A stretch of DNA of 64,000 nucleotides from Arthrobacter sp. TMP15 (GTDB lineage: Bacteria; Actinomycetota; Actinomycetes; Actinomycetales; Micrococcaceae), in the NCBI RefSeq assembly GCF_039529835.1, contig NZ_CP154262.1, positions 1 to 64,000 of the forward strand, read 5' to 3'. A model generated the notes under the pieces. The model was not told where the DNA came from and ran no database searches. It saw nothing but the letters and a program-made list of their open reading frames with translations. Within the stretch, counting starts at the first letter, position 1, and every line of letters starts with the position of its first letter. The translations under genes were made by a program, and so were the position numbers. Shown piece by piece: positions 30,851 to 49,752 of the stretch.

Positions 30851-31336
30851 TTACGGCCTCAATTCGATGACCGTTTTGCCGATCCGCACAGGAACCCCAA
30901 GCTCCACAGGGAGGGCCCGCGTCAAAGCAGCATCCCCGAGGAATGTTCCGTTAGTGGAGCCCAAATCTTCAATAAACCAGCGGGTGCCCTGAGGGAATAG
31001 GCGAGCATGACGGCCGGATGCGTAATCGTCCTCAAGGACAAGAGTCGCTTCCTGTGCCCGTCCCAACAAGATGGGGGTACCTGCAAGCTCCAAGGTCGTG
31101 CCCGCCAACGGGCCTTCCGTTACAACGAGTTGACGTGCCTGCACTTTCGCCGGCGGGGTTTCATCAACCAACTCAGGGTGTTTGCGTGCCTGGCGGGCGG
31201 TTGGAGCGCCAACTTTGGCCTTGCGTCCTATGACGAGGTCGCGACGCATGGCCGCGACAACGCTGAAAACCATGATCCACATCAGGACCAGGAAACCGAA
31301 GCGCAAAATCGTAACTACAAGACTGAGATCATTCAT
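30851..31336 (-). CDS. fhaB: FHA-domain protein FhaB/FipA-like
   Basis: A 161-residue membrane-anchored adaptor that reads phosphothreonine on kinase targets. A hydrophobic segment lies at about 7-29, followed by a basic linker and a C-terminal FHA domain (about 85-155) with LLGRAQEATLVL, SGRHARLF and DLGSTNGTFL, which hold the phosphopeptide-contacting Arg, Ser/Arg and Asn. In mycobacteria the equivalent protein links FtsZ and FtsQ and is itself a kinase substrate. Its start overlaps the fhaA stop by 4 nt. Confidence 0.94.
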   Translation of the reverse strand: MNDLSLVVTILRFGFLVLMWIMVFSVVAAMRRDLVIGRKAKVGAPTARQARKHPELVDETPPAKVQARQLVVTEGPLAGTTLELAGTPILLGRAQEATLVLEDDYASGRHARLFPQGTRWFIEDLGSTNGTFLGDAALTRALPVELGVPVRIGKTVIELRP

Positions 31337-32160
31337 CGCCTGCCACCGCCGCGCAAAGGCAAAATGCGGAATGTGATCTGGGTACGACCCATGGTGATGC
31401 TTGATCCGTCGTGCAGCGAAGCGGTGCCATGAACCCGGTGGCCGTCTACGTAGCTGCCGTTCGTTGAACCAAGATCAACTGCTGTGCTGGCACCATTTTC
31501 CGTACGTACTTCTAAGTGCTTGCGTGAGACACCAGTGTCATCGATCAAAATGTCGGCTTCTGAAGAGCGCCCCAAGATAATGGATGGTGCGTTTAAGGAA
31601 TAGCGCTGGCCATCTATGTCCAGCACTGGCTGGCCGGTTCCGGCTGGAGTATTTGCGGCCGACGGCGCGGGCTGGCGTTTGTACACTGGTGAAGGTAAAG
31701 CGGGAGGTGCTTGTGCGTCGGCACTCATAGCTGGACGCCCAGGCGGACGTGATGGGGCCAGCGGCGATGAGGCTTGGCCCGGTGGACCGGCTTCTTTCTC
31801 GGTGGCAGAAAGCACCTCAAACGCGCCAGGACGTAGCTCGTCTTCGTGATTGAAGGCAACCCGCACGGGCCCCTGCAAAACATATCCTTGACTGCGGGAG
31901 TGGTTGATGACTACATCACACAACTCTTCAGCCAAGGTCACACCCCATGAGCGGGCGCGTTCGAAGTCTGCGTCGCCTAATTCAATGTTAAAAACGTTGG
32001 GAGCCAATGTCCGTCCGGCATCCAAGGTCATAGCCTTGTCGTCAAGTTCCCTGCGAAGGGCGTTGGCCATCTCCACAGGTTGTAAGGTTTTTGAGCCGAG
32101 GGAGAATGCGCCGCGAACTGCCTTTTCAATGCCCTTTTCAACGTTGTCAAACAATCCCAT
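31333..32160 (-). CDS. fhaA: FHA-domain protein FhaA (DUF3662)
   Basis: A 275-residue cytoplasmic protein with an N-terminal DUF3662 domain (about 1-125, MGLFDNVEKGIEKAVRGAF), a Pro/Ala-rich linker and a C-terminal FHA domain (about 195-270) carrying ILGRSSEADILI, SRKHLEVR and DLGSTNGSYV. In mycobacteria FhaA binds the phosphorylated pseudokinase MviN and limits peptidoglycan precursor flipping. It is the first gene of the minus-strand operon fhaA-fhaB-pstP-rodA-pbpA-pknA-pknB. Most junctions overlap, so a single promoter upstream of 32160 probably drives all seven. Confidence 0.94.
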   Translation of the reverse strand: MGLFDNVEKGIEKAVRGAFSLGSKTLQPVEMANALRRELDDKAMTLDAGRTLAPNVFNIELGDADFERARSWGVTLAEELCDVVINHSRSQGYVLQGPVRVAFNHEDELRPGAFEVLSATEKEAGPPGQASSPLAPSRPPGRPAMSADAQAPPALPSPVYKRQPAPSAANTPAGTGQPVLDIDGQRYSLNAPSIILGRSSEADILIDDTGVSRKHLEVRTENGASTAVDLGSTNGSYVDGHRVHGTASLHDGSSITMGRTQITFRILPLRGGGRR

Positions 32161-32579
32161 ATGCTCTCCTCTCCTTGAGTTTCACCGCTGCTTGTTGCTT
32201 ATTACTTGTGCAAGTCTGCAACGATAGCGGTTTTGCCCGCCGCCCGTTGGAGGGCGCCGACTGTCAGTTGACCGGGCCTCGGACAACTCTGTTCAAAGAC
32301 GATACTACTGCCGGAGTCCTTGAATATACCTATTAGTTTGCTTGGATGTGGCAAATTTCCTACCCAGGTAGGGGACGGCCCGGAACAATAAGCAGTTGAC
32401 CAGATCCGCAACAAATCACGGCCCTATGGACTAAACCAGTGCTGACGATGGAAGCATATACCGTGTTGAGTGAGCCTCGTTTAGGTAAATCAGCAAAGTG
32501 TCCTATATGCTTGATTTCGCTGTTCCACTGAATGTTGAAGAATATCTTGACAGGAAAGTGAAGCGGCTGATCCAAAAAC
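32161..32579. other. Divergent region fhaA / tRNA-Leu
   Basis: This 419-bp spacer separates the minus-strand fhaA operon from the plus-strand tRNA-Leu gene and should hold both promoters. I see no reading frame with support. A short perfect inverted repeat CCTACC-CA-GGTAGG lies at 32359-32372. A TTGACA at 32547-32552 is too close to the tRNA for a normal promoter spacing. No promoter was assigned with confidence. Confidence 0.4.
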
Positions 32580-32662
32580 GCGCGAGTGGCGGAACGGCAG
32601 ACGCGCTGGCTTCAGGTGCCAGTGTCCGAAAGGGCGTGGGGGTTCAAATCCCCCCTCGCGCA
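32580..32662 (+). tRNA. tRNA-Leu (CAG anticodon)
   Basis: An 83-nt tRNA with a long variable arm, as expected for Leu. The acceptor GCGCGAG pairs with CTCGCGC, the anticodon CAG is at 32613-32615 and the T-arm GGGGTTCAAATCCCC is intact. The discriminator is A and CCA is not encoded. A strong terminator follows 17 nt later. Confidence 0.96.
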
Positions 32663-32678
32663 CGTTTAGTTAGGAAAG

Positions 32679-32727
32679 AGATCCCCGGTAGAACCAATGG
32701 TTCTACCGGGGATCTTTTTGTTTTTTT
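32679..32727 (+). terminator. Terminator after tRNA-Leu
   Basis: A perfect 17-bp stem (32679-32695 with 32699-32715), a 3-nt loop and a long T-rich tail (to about 32727) form a textbook intrinsic terminator just downstream of tRNA-Leu. Confidence 0.95.
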
Positions 32728-32809
32728 GGGACTCACACTACACAGATCTTTTGGACATAGGGGTCATCGAGGCTCTCCTTGCGGTTCAGAGTGGCCGGTG
32801 AATGATGCG

Positions 32810-33304
32810 CTAGTCAACACCAGCAGCCATGTTGCGTAAGAAAGCCTGGGTGTTGGATTGGAGCATGACGATCCGTTCTTGGCGTGCAGCCTGAACATCA
32901 AACCCCACGTACGCCGGTGGCGCTGGCCTTCGTACGTTGGCGGAGCACTCAAATTTGGCGCACATCAGTGTCGCCACGGTGTCGCCATTTCGTCCGGCTA
33001 ACCCTCCCCTCTTGGCGTTAAAGAAGACAACGTCGTTAGGTAGAGTCACGTCCTCGCACCATGCGCACTGAGCACGACTACTGAGCCGGCCTTCAATATG
33101 ACGAAGAATCAGCCCGGTCGGATTCCCATCTACCCAAGCAATTAAGTAGCCGAGCCTGGGGTACTTGCGATCTCGCCAGCCCAAAAAATCGAGGTTCTTC
33201 CAGTCAAGGGAGCTGAAGCTCTCCGGCAGGTTGAGGTTTTTGCGCTCCCTGACGGAGGCGTTTATAAGGGAAGTGCGAATTTGTTCTTCTGTAAAAGGAA
33301 GCAT
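32810..33304 (-). CDS. FBP-domain protein (EF-G binding, FusB-like zinc finger)
   Basis: A 164-residue protein resembling the FBP family (fibronectin-binding-protein-like / FusB C-terminal fold), whose members bind elongation factor G and in staphylococci rescue it from fusidic acid. The N-terminal helical part starts MLPFTEEQIRTSLINASVRE. The C-terminal treble-clef zinc site is C80-AW-C83 and C115-AKFE-C120. The start at 33304 gives the usual family length; an open frame continues 61 codons upstream with no similarity. In actinobacteria these proteins are common and not known to be resistance genes. It is isolated, between tRNA-Leu and the rRNA operons. Confidence 0.8.
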   Translation of the reverse strand: MLPFTEEQIRTSLINASVRERKNLNLPESFSSLDWKNLDFLGWRDRKYPRLGYLIAWVDGNPTGLILRHIEGRLSSRAQCAWCEDVTLPNDVVFFNAKRGGLAGRNGDTVATLMCAKFECSANVRRPAPPAYVGFDVQAARQERIVMLQSNTQAFLRNMAAGVD

Positions 33305-33753
33305 GAAGTTGTTGCCTAATCTGTTCTGCCGGACCATTGAGTCGTGCGGAAAGGGGTCCGAACCCGATGAATGGGTTCCCGGGAAATGGTGCGCTTGCCT
33401 GCACCAGAATGGTGTGGCAGGAGCACTCAATGCGCGGAAGGTCAATCGTTGGTGGAGAACAGGGCTATCTAGTGCCGGCGAAGTCAACGCCGACGACCCC
33501 CAGACACCCGCAGGGCGCAGGAAATTTCATATAAGAGAACACGCTGGAAAGTATACGCCCAGCCTCGACTGGTTCTCCGCTCTTTGGCCTTGCAGTATAT
33601 GAGGGCTATAAAGCCTCCATGTAACTATCTCGGTATCTCCGGTGATCTCGTAGATCTGAACAACCGTAGGGATGCGTTGGGCTGCTGCCATGGCAGCAGC
33701 CTGAGTTCACCCACGCCCCCCTTGGAAAAAGACTGTGGAGGGCAGGCTTCGTG
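33305..33753. other. Spacer with a perfect palindrome before the first rRNA repeat
   Basis: No supported gene is found in these 449 bp. The one clear element is a perfect 22-bp palindrome at 33680-33701 (half-site GGCTGCTGCCA and its complement). It could form a hairpin in RNA or serve as a symmetric protein site. The unique sequence ends at 33753, where the 6.2-kb repeat shared with the second rRNA operon begins. Confidence 0.5.
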
Positions 33754-33891
33754 GATTTGCGTGTGGGTGTTTTTGTGTGTATTGTTTTTCGAGTTGCCCT
33801 GCTTGTTGGGGGAATGGTTTACCTGGGTTTGGGACTGGTTTTGTTGGTTCTTTTCCTGTGTTTTGGTGGTGTGGTCTGCTGGTTGAGGGAT

Positions 33892-33920
33892 TTGCATTGT
33901 TGAGGCTTTATGGGTAAGAT
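33892..33920 (+). promoter_or_regulatory. rRNA operon 1 promoter
   Basis: TTGCAT at 33892-33897 and TAAGAT at 33915-33920 are separated by exactly 17 bp, a good sigma-70-type promoter. It is followed by a leader of about 245 nt containing TTTGAGAACTCAATAGTGTG (about 33997-34016), a conserved actinobacterial rRNA leader motif. AGTGTGCCAA in this motif is complementary to TTGGCACACT downstream of 16S, forming the 16S processing stem. Confidence 0.65.
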
Positions 33921-34170
33921 TGAAAAGTTGCCTCGGCGCTGATCATCGTGAATAAGTTGTTTTGTTTGTGGTGTGTTGGCTGGGTGTGGTTGTTGTTTGA
34001 GAACTCAATAGTGTGCCAAGTTTTATTGATACCAATTTATTTATATTGAATTGGTTATTTGACTGTTTGTTGCCGCCCCTGTGGTGATGAATGGTTGTTT
34101 AGCTGGTTTCGAATTTAGTGCATGCATTCATGACCTTTTTCCGGTGTGTTTGTGTGTGTCTGTTTAGTTA

Positions 34171-39457
<5,287 letters not shown>

Positions 39458-39568
39458 CACACACACTTTATAAAAACAAGTATGCTCGCGTTCACTATGT
39501 GGTTCCCAACCAACAAACCCACCCGTTTGTTCGGACAGGAAACAAAAAAAACATGACACCACCAAAAC

Positions 39569-39596
39569 CTATAAACCCCTCAACCTGGGTTTATAG
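39569..39596 (+). other. Hairpin in 23S-5S spacer, copy 1
   Basis: A perfect 10-bp stem CTATAAACCC / GGGTTTATAG with an 8-nt loop lies in the AT-rich 23S-5S spacer. The equivalent stem in copy 2 (46035-46062) is kept as 9 bp with one G-U pair despite five base changes. It may be an RNase processing site. Confidence 0.6.
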
Positions 39597-39702
39597 AAAT
39601 GGTAATTACATGTATAATAAAATAGAAATAGAAGTTGTTCATCACAAGAACACCCAACAAACCACCCACACCAACACAGTCGTGCTGGCCCGTGGGGAAT
39701 GA

Positions 39703-39822
39703 GTTACGGTGGTCATAGCGTGGGGGAAACGCCCGGTCCCATTCCGAACCCGGAAGCTAAGACCCACAGCGCCGATGGTACTGCATTCGTGAGGATGTGG
39801 GAGAGTAGGACACCGCCGGACA
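39703..39822 (+). rRNA. rrf: 5S ribosomal RNA, copy 1
   Basis: About 120 nt starting GTTACGGTGGTCATAGCG, with the loop motif CCCGGTCCCATTCCGAACCC and the 3' TAGGACACCGCCGGACA typical of actinobacterial 5S. It lies about 245 nt downstream of 23S and just upstream of a GC-rich hairpin terminator. Confidence 0.95.
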
Positions 39823-39837
39823 ACACATAAAAAGGTC

Positions 39838-39867
39838 GAGGCCCCACACCACACGGTGCGGGGCCTC
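39838..39867 (+). terminator. rRNA operon 1 terminator
   Basis: A 13-bp stem with one mismatch (GAGGCCCCACACC / GGTGCGGGGCCTC, 4-nt loop) follows 5S by about 15 nt. The T-run after it is weak (CCCTCAATTT). Confidence 0.8.
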
Positions 39868-39950
39868 CCTCAATTTAACACACGTTTAAAGGCCAGCCCC
39901 ACCCCAACAAAAGACCACCCCAAGGTGCGCACGGCGCAGTCCCACAGGCC

Positions 39951-40219
39951 GGGCACAATAAGCCGGCATCACTTTTGACTAGTGGCCCAGGAGTATCTGA
40001 CGTATTGGCCTTGCGGGGCTCTGGCACGGCTCAGAACCTTGCCTCTAGGGAACGCCAGCGCCCACGAGAGCAGTCTTCTGCGGTTACCCCTCCGCCTGGA
40101 TCCAGTTGTGTTCTCTACGCGCCGCAGAAGGTCCCGAGCTGTCATCGCCCAAGCCGCCGGAATGGCAGATCCGCGGATTGTAGGCATATGCGCACGGGTG
40201 TTCTTGTAGGCCGGGAGCC
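39951..40219. other. Unique segment between the two rRNA repeats
   Basis: This is the only unique sequence between the rRNA copies. On the minus strand (39969-40187) a 72-codon frame has the coding-like stretch RRRLLSWALAFPRGKVLSRA, faintly reminiscent of the C-terminal parts of AbiEi/DUF559-type proteins. It has no recognisable start and abuts the second repeat, so it is at most a gene fragment. The resemblance is from memory and weak. Confidence 0.25.
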
Positions 40220-40357
40220 GATTTGCGTGTGGGTGTTTTTGTGTGTATTGTTTTTCGAGTTGCCCTGCTTGTTGGGGGAATGGTTTGCCTGGGTTTGGGA
40301 CTGGTTTTGTTGGTTCTTTTCCTGTGTTTTGGTGGTGTGGTCTGCTGGTTGAGGGAT

Positions 40358-40386
40358 TTGCATTGTTGAGGCTTTATGGGTAAGGT
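40358..40386 (+). promoter_or_regulatory. rRNA operon 2 promoter (variant -10)
   Basis: The -35 TTGCAT (40358-40363) and the 17-bp spacing match copy 1, but the -10 reads TAAGGT (40381-40386) instead of TAAGAT. A second change lies just downstream (TGGAAAG versus TGAAAAG). The weaker -10 suggests lower or differently timed expression of this copy; that is inference. Confidence 0.6.
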
Positions 40387-40636
40387 TGGAAAGTTGCCTC
40401 GGCGCTGATCATCGTGAATAAGTTGTTTTGTTTGTGGTGTGTTGGCTGGGTGTGGTTGTTGTTTGAGAACTCAATAGTGTGCCAAGTTTTATTGATACCA
40501 ATTTATTTATATTGAATTGGTTATTTGACTGTTTGTTGCCGCCCCTGTGGTGATGAATGGTTGTTTAGCTGGTTTCGAATTTAGTGCATGCATTCATGAC
40601 CTTTTTCCGGTGTGTTTGTGTGTGTCTGTTTAGTTA

Positions 40637-45923
<5,287 letters not shown>

Positions 45924-46168
45924 CACACACACTTTATAAAAACAAGTATGCTCGCGTTCACTATGTGGTTCCCAACCAACAAACCCACCCGTTTGTTCGG
46001 ACAGGAAACAAAAAAAACATGACACCACCAAAACCTATAAATCCCTAAACAAAGGTTTATAGAAATGGTAATTACATGTATAATAAAATAGAAATAGAAG
46101 TTGTTCATCACAAGAACACCCAACAAACCACCCACACCAACACAGTCGTGCTGGCCCGTGGGGAATGA

Positions 46169-46288
46169 GTTACGGTGGTCATAGCGTGGGGGAAACGCCC
46201 GGTCCCATTCCGAACCCGGAAGCTAAGACCCACAGCGCCGATGGTACTGCATTCGTGAGGATGTGGGAGAGTAGGACACCGCCGGACA
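46169..46288 (+). rRNA. rrf: 5S ribosomal RNA, copy 2
   Basis: Same 5S sequence as copy 1, followed by the same hairpin. Confidence 0.95.
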
Positions 46289-46303
46289 ACACATAAAAAG
46301 GTC

Positions 46304-46333
46304 GAGGCCCCACACCACACGGTGCGGGGCCTC
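46304..46333 (+). terminator. rRNA operon 2 terminator
   Basis: Same 13-bp imperfect stem as after the first 5S gene. It lies about 110 bp from the end of the convergent jetC gene and must separate very strong rRNA transcription from that gene. Confidence 0.8.
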
Positions 46334-46440
46334 CCTCAATTTAACACACGTTTAAAGGCCAGCCCCACCCCAAGATGCGCACGGCACAGTCCCACAGGCC
46401 CGGGAAATGAACAGTCCCGGCCCGGATGGGCCCCATGAAT

Positions 46441-49400
46441 CTAGGAAGGTTCTCCTAGGACAATGTCAGTTGCGGTGGCCGGTGACCGACCAGTGTCAAG
46501 GAATCCAGAGACGTTTGCCTGCGGGTGCTTGATGATGTCTGTGATAGAGCCCAGGTGCCTTGACAAGTCGACCTTGTCCTCAGGGGCGGCCAGCAAGAGT
46601 TGGAAACCGAATTCCTGTAGAGCGTTGATGCCTGCGCCGGCGTATTCCGAGTTGGCCTGAATAAATGCTTCATCGATCATGACGGTGCCGTAGGTACTGT
46701 AACCCTGGGTGTCAATACCCAGCTGATAGGCAAGGGCGGCTCCCATAATAAAAGAGGTGAAACGCTGCCCCTCACCGCCTGAAAGTGTGCCGGGCTCCAA
46801 GCCGACTTCCACCTCACCGTTCGGACGGTGTTCGTTGCAGCTGATAGTCACATGCTGGCGTACGTCCAGCACTGTGTCCGCCCAATGAGACATGGTGGGA
46901 TCCTGCAGAGCGTTGACCAGTCGTTCCAATTGCAGATAGCTGGCCGCCATGGTGTCCTCGGTGGCCTTGGTGTAAGCATTCCCCAGGGCTTCTTTGAGTT
47001 CGCCTCTGAAGACTCTGGCCTCATCGGGAATAGTGGTCTTCACTTCGAGGCGCAGCCGGCTGCCTTTCTCAAAAGGTACGTCTGCAAGAATCTGGTTTAG
47101 TGGCAGGATTCGTTCCTCAATGGAACGCCGTTCCTCTTCCAGTAATTGCAGGAGATCTGAGAATCGTTCGTAGGAGCGGTTATTGAAATATTCTCTGAAT
47201 TGTTCCTGTCGCTGCGGTAGCCCTTCGGAAACAATGCGTCTGTACAACTCCTCATAGTGTTGCGCTGCCTCGGCACCAGTTCCATGACTGGAGCTCATGA
47301 GAGGGCCAAACTGGCGGGCAAAGCTCTTGAATATTTCGCTTAATGCTCCCTCGGCGCGGAACTGGCGCTCTTTGATTGTGGTGATGCGCTCACCCAAGTC
47401 CACGGTAGCGTGGCTCAGCAGAAGCTCCAGCTCATCCAAGGAGGTAGGACCGCCGTCGAGCAGATAGGGTGAAAACGCCTCCAGCGCCCAATCAGCCGCC
47501 CGGGCCGGCTGCATATCTCCTGACAAAACAGCACGAACGCTGCTGAGTTCCTTCTCGATCCCGGACAAGTCATGGTGCAGCACAGCCACGTTTCCCACAG
47601 CAGCCTCTAGATCTGTAGTGGCTTCAGCGAGAGAAGCACGCAGTTGGGCTAGCGTGGCACTGCCGGCAATAGTTTGATCCAGGGTGGTTTGTAGCTCTGC
47701 CTGACGAGCCACTAGTACGCCGGAGTCCAGCTGGTCAAAAGTGCGGACGTCTTCGGCAATCCGCTGCATGGCTGCGAGTCTTCTTGTCGATTCTTCCTTG
47801 GCCAGGCTGCTCTGCGTTGCGGCTACCGCTGATTGAGCATGATCGGTAGCAAAGCCTGTTACCTGCTGCTGCAGTTGGGCAATTTTCGCGACGTTGTTGA
47901 AGCCCAAGAGATAGTCGGAGGCGCTGATGGTTCGGGTGTCGCGTTCAAACACGGCGGCGCTGAGCTTGACTGTTCCCGCGCGGGAAATGGCCCTGGCATG
48001 TTGGTGCAGGGCGGCATCATCTGGTACGCAGGTAAAAGCGTAGTCTGCGGTGATCTTCTCGCGAAGCCATGACCCAGGCTCTGAGTCATGGAAGTCTAAT
48101 TTGTTCACCAAATGGTCTTGACCCGGCTGCTCCCTTTTTGCAGGTTGAACTGACATGCCAAGGTTTATCCAACGGAGTTTGCCCAGGCCGTCAAGTCCGT
48201 CGATTGCCGAGGTGACAGCGCCAATATCGCTGCCTCTTACAAGCAGTGTGGTGGCGAGTGAGCGCAGGACCTTTTCTGCAGCAGGGCGCCACACGATGTG
48301 CTCGGTGCCGATGTCCACGAGCTCACCTGCAAAAGGTAGGTCCTCGGGGGCCAAACCAGTAGCAGCGCAGATGGCTCGGCGAGCCGACGCGCTACGCGGA
48401 TCAATATTCGAGCCCCGACGTTGGTAAGAGTCAATTTCGGCCAGCAACGCTCTTTCCTGTGCCTTGAGGTTAACACTCGCCGCCACTGCCTCATACTCGC
48501 GTGTACGAGCGGTTTGTGTTTCTGCCAGCTGATGTTCGACGCCGGCTGCCGCAGCTGTGCGGGCTGCATCCAGTCCCTTTGCACTCCAGAAATACTCGAT
48601 GCGGACACTGTGAAGGTCCGCACGTGCTTCGGATTCAAGACGCTGCCGTTCAAGCAGGTCTCGTTTACCGCTCCGAATGTCCTTTTCCAGGCCTTCTATG
48701 GCCCGGCCGCCATGGTTGGCCTGCTGCTCCGACAGTGAAGCCACACTGGCAGCGAGGGCCTCTTTGGCCGTTGTTGCGGCCTTGATTTGTGTTTCTTTGT
48801 TTGCCCGAGCATCGCTAAGGGTAGACGCTTTTGTGGTGAGAAGTTCGTTTTGGAACTGGTGGCGCAACAGCGGGAGTTGGGTCTTCTGAAGATCAACTGT
48901 GCGGTTGTGCAACTCACTGAGTTCGTGGTGTTTCTGATGAAGTTCGGGCACCGGGGCTAGGGCGTCGCGCTGCTCGCGGGCATCCTCCAGCTGGCGATAG
49001 ATACCGCTGAGGTGGTTGAAGTCCTCAACAGCGGCCGCTGCGGCCGTCAGTGTGGACGGTTTATCCAGCACCTCATAACGGAAGAATCGGTTGACCCCTT
49101 TGTCTAGACCCTTTCCGTTTTGCAGTGTACGCAGCAGACTAAAAGCCTTGTCATTGTCAATACCGAGTTTGCGACGGAAGCGTTCCGCAAAGGTTCTGTG
49201 CACATCGAAAGTCTCCGCTCCCGGCAAGGCGGCATTTAAAGACGACGGCGAGAAGCGACGGCTGCCATGGTTTTCCAAGGCCGCTGTGTCCAACGGTCTG
49301 TCATGGATGACGTAGTGCTTGCCCACCTGGCCTTCGAGCCCGTTGGCGGGAAGGTCAAAAAGCGCAGAGATCGTCACGTGCCTCCCCAGTCCGTCCTCGA

Positions 49401-49752
49401 AAACAAGGGCGGTGGCAGACCAGGTAGAGCTGGGCCGTTGGTACATCACGCCGTTGTCCGTCTTGATCTTACGACCGCGCATGTAACTAAAAGTGGTCCG
49501 ACGATCTTTGCGGTTAGACGCCTCGTGGGCCGATTCATTCAAGCGTGGGGAAGCATAGAAAATATGCTGAATACCGTCGAAGAGTGTCGACTTTCCAACA
49601 CCGGGATGCCCCGTGAGCAATGTGCCGGCCCGGTCAACGTACATACTGTGGCGGCCGTGGAAAGTACCCCAGTTGATGATTTGGATCTGGCTCAGCCGAA
49701 ATTGACCGGGATTGATCTCTTCGCCGATGGGCAGGGTGGTTGCAATACTCAC
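46441..49752 (-). CDS. jetC: Wadjet SMC-like ATPase JetC
   Basis: JetC is the MukB-like SMC motor of the Wadjet plasmid-defence complex, which extrudes DNA loops. The 1103-residue protein has an N-terminal Walker A TGHPGVGKST (47-56), long Glu/Ala/Arg-rich coiled coils on either side of a central hinge-like region, the ABC signature LSGGEGQ starting at 990, and Walker B VMIDEA with Asp1027/Glu1028. The N-terminal QIQIINWGTFHG is family-typical. It overlaps jetB by 4 nt. Normally jetD, the nuclease, follows jetC; here only about 40 bp separate its stop from the second rRNA repeat, so jetD is missing at this locus. Confidence 0.9.
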   Translation of the reverse strand: MSIATTLPIGEEINPGQFRLSQIQIINWGTFHGRHSMYVDRAGTLLTGHPGVGKSTLFDGIQHIFYASPRLNESAHEASNRKDRRTTFSYMRGRKIKTDNGVMYQRPSSTWSATALVFEDGLGRHVTISALFDLPANGLEGQVGKHYVIHDRPLDTAALENHGSRRFSPSSLNAALPGAETFDVHRTFAERFRRKLGIDNDKAFSLLRTLQNGKGLDKGVNRFFRYEVLDKPSTLTAAAAAVEDFNHLSGIYRQLEDAREQRDALAPVPELHQKHHELSELHNRTVDLQKTQLPLLRHQFQNELLTTKASTLSDARANKETQIKAATTAKEALAASVASLSEQQANHGGRAIEGLEKDIRSGKRDLLERQRLESEARADLHSVRIEYFWSAKGLDAARTAAAAGVEHQLAETQTARTREYEAVAASVNLKAQERALLAEIDSYQRRGSNIDPRSASARRAICAATGLAPEDLPFAGELVDIGTEHIVWRPAAEKVLRSLATTLLVRGSDIGAVTSAIDGLDGLGKLRWINLGMSVQPAKREQPGQDHLVNKLDFHDSEPGSWLREKITADYAFTCVPDDAALHQHARAISRAGTVKLSAAVFERDTRTISASDYLLGFNNVAKIAQLQQQVTGFATDHAQSAVAATQSSLAKEESTRRLAAMQRIAEDVRTFDQLDSGVLVARQAELQTTLDQTIAGSATLAQLRASLAEATTDLEAAVGNVAVLHHDLSGIEKELSSVRAVLSGDMQPARAADWALEAFSPYLLDGGPTSLDELELLLSHATVDLGERITTIKERQFRAEGALSEIFKSFARQFGPLMSSSHGTGAEAAQHYEELYRRIVSEGLPQRQEQFREYFNNRSYERFSDLLQLLEEERRSIEERILPLNQILADVPFEKGSRLRLEVKTTIPDEARVFRGELKEALGNAYTKATEDTMAASYLQLERLVNALQDPTMSHWADTVLDVRQHVTISCNEHRPNGEVEVGLEPGTLSGGEGQRFTSFIMGAALAYQLGIDTQGYSTYGTVMIDEAFIQANSEYAGAGINALQEFGFQLLLAAPEDKVDLSRHLGSITDIIKHPQANVSGFLDTGRSPATATDIVLGEPS

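Noticed and set aside
33584-33886. Trp/Cys-rich open frame upstream of rRNA operon 1 (and its twin upstream of operon 2)
   Set aside because: It is a by-product of GT-rich sequence in the rRNA promoter region. Its stop lies at the promoter and it has no ribosome-binding site.
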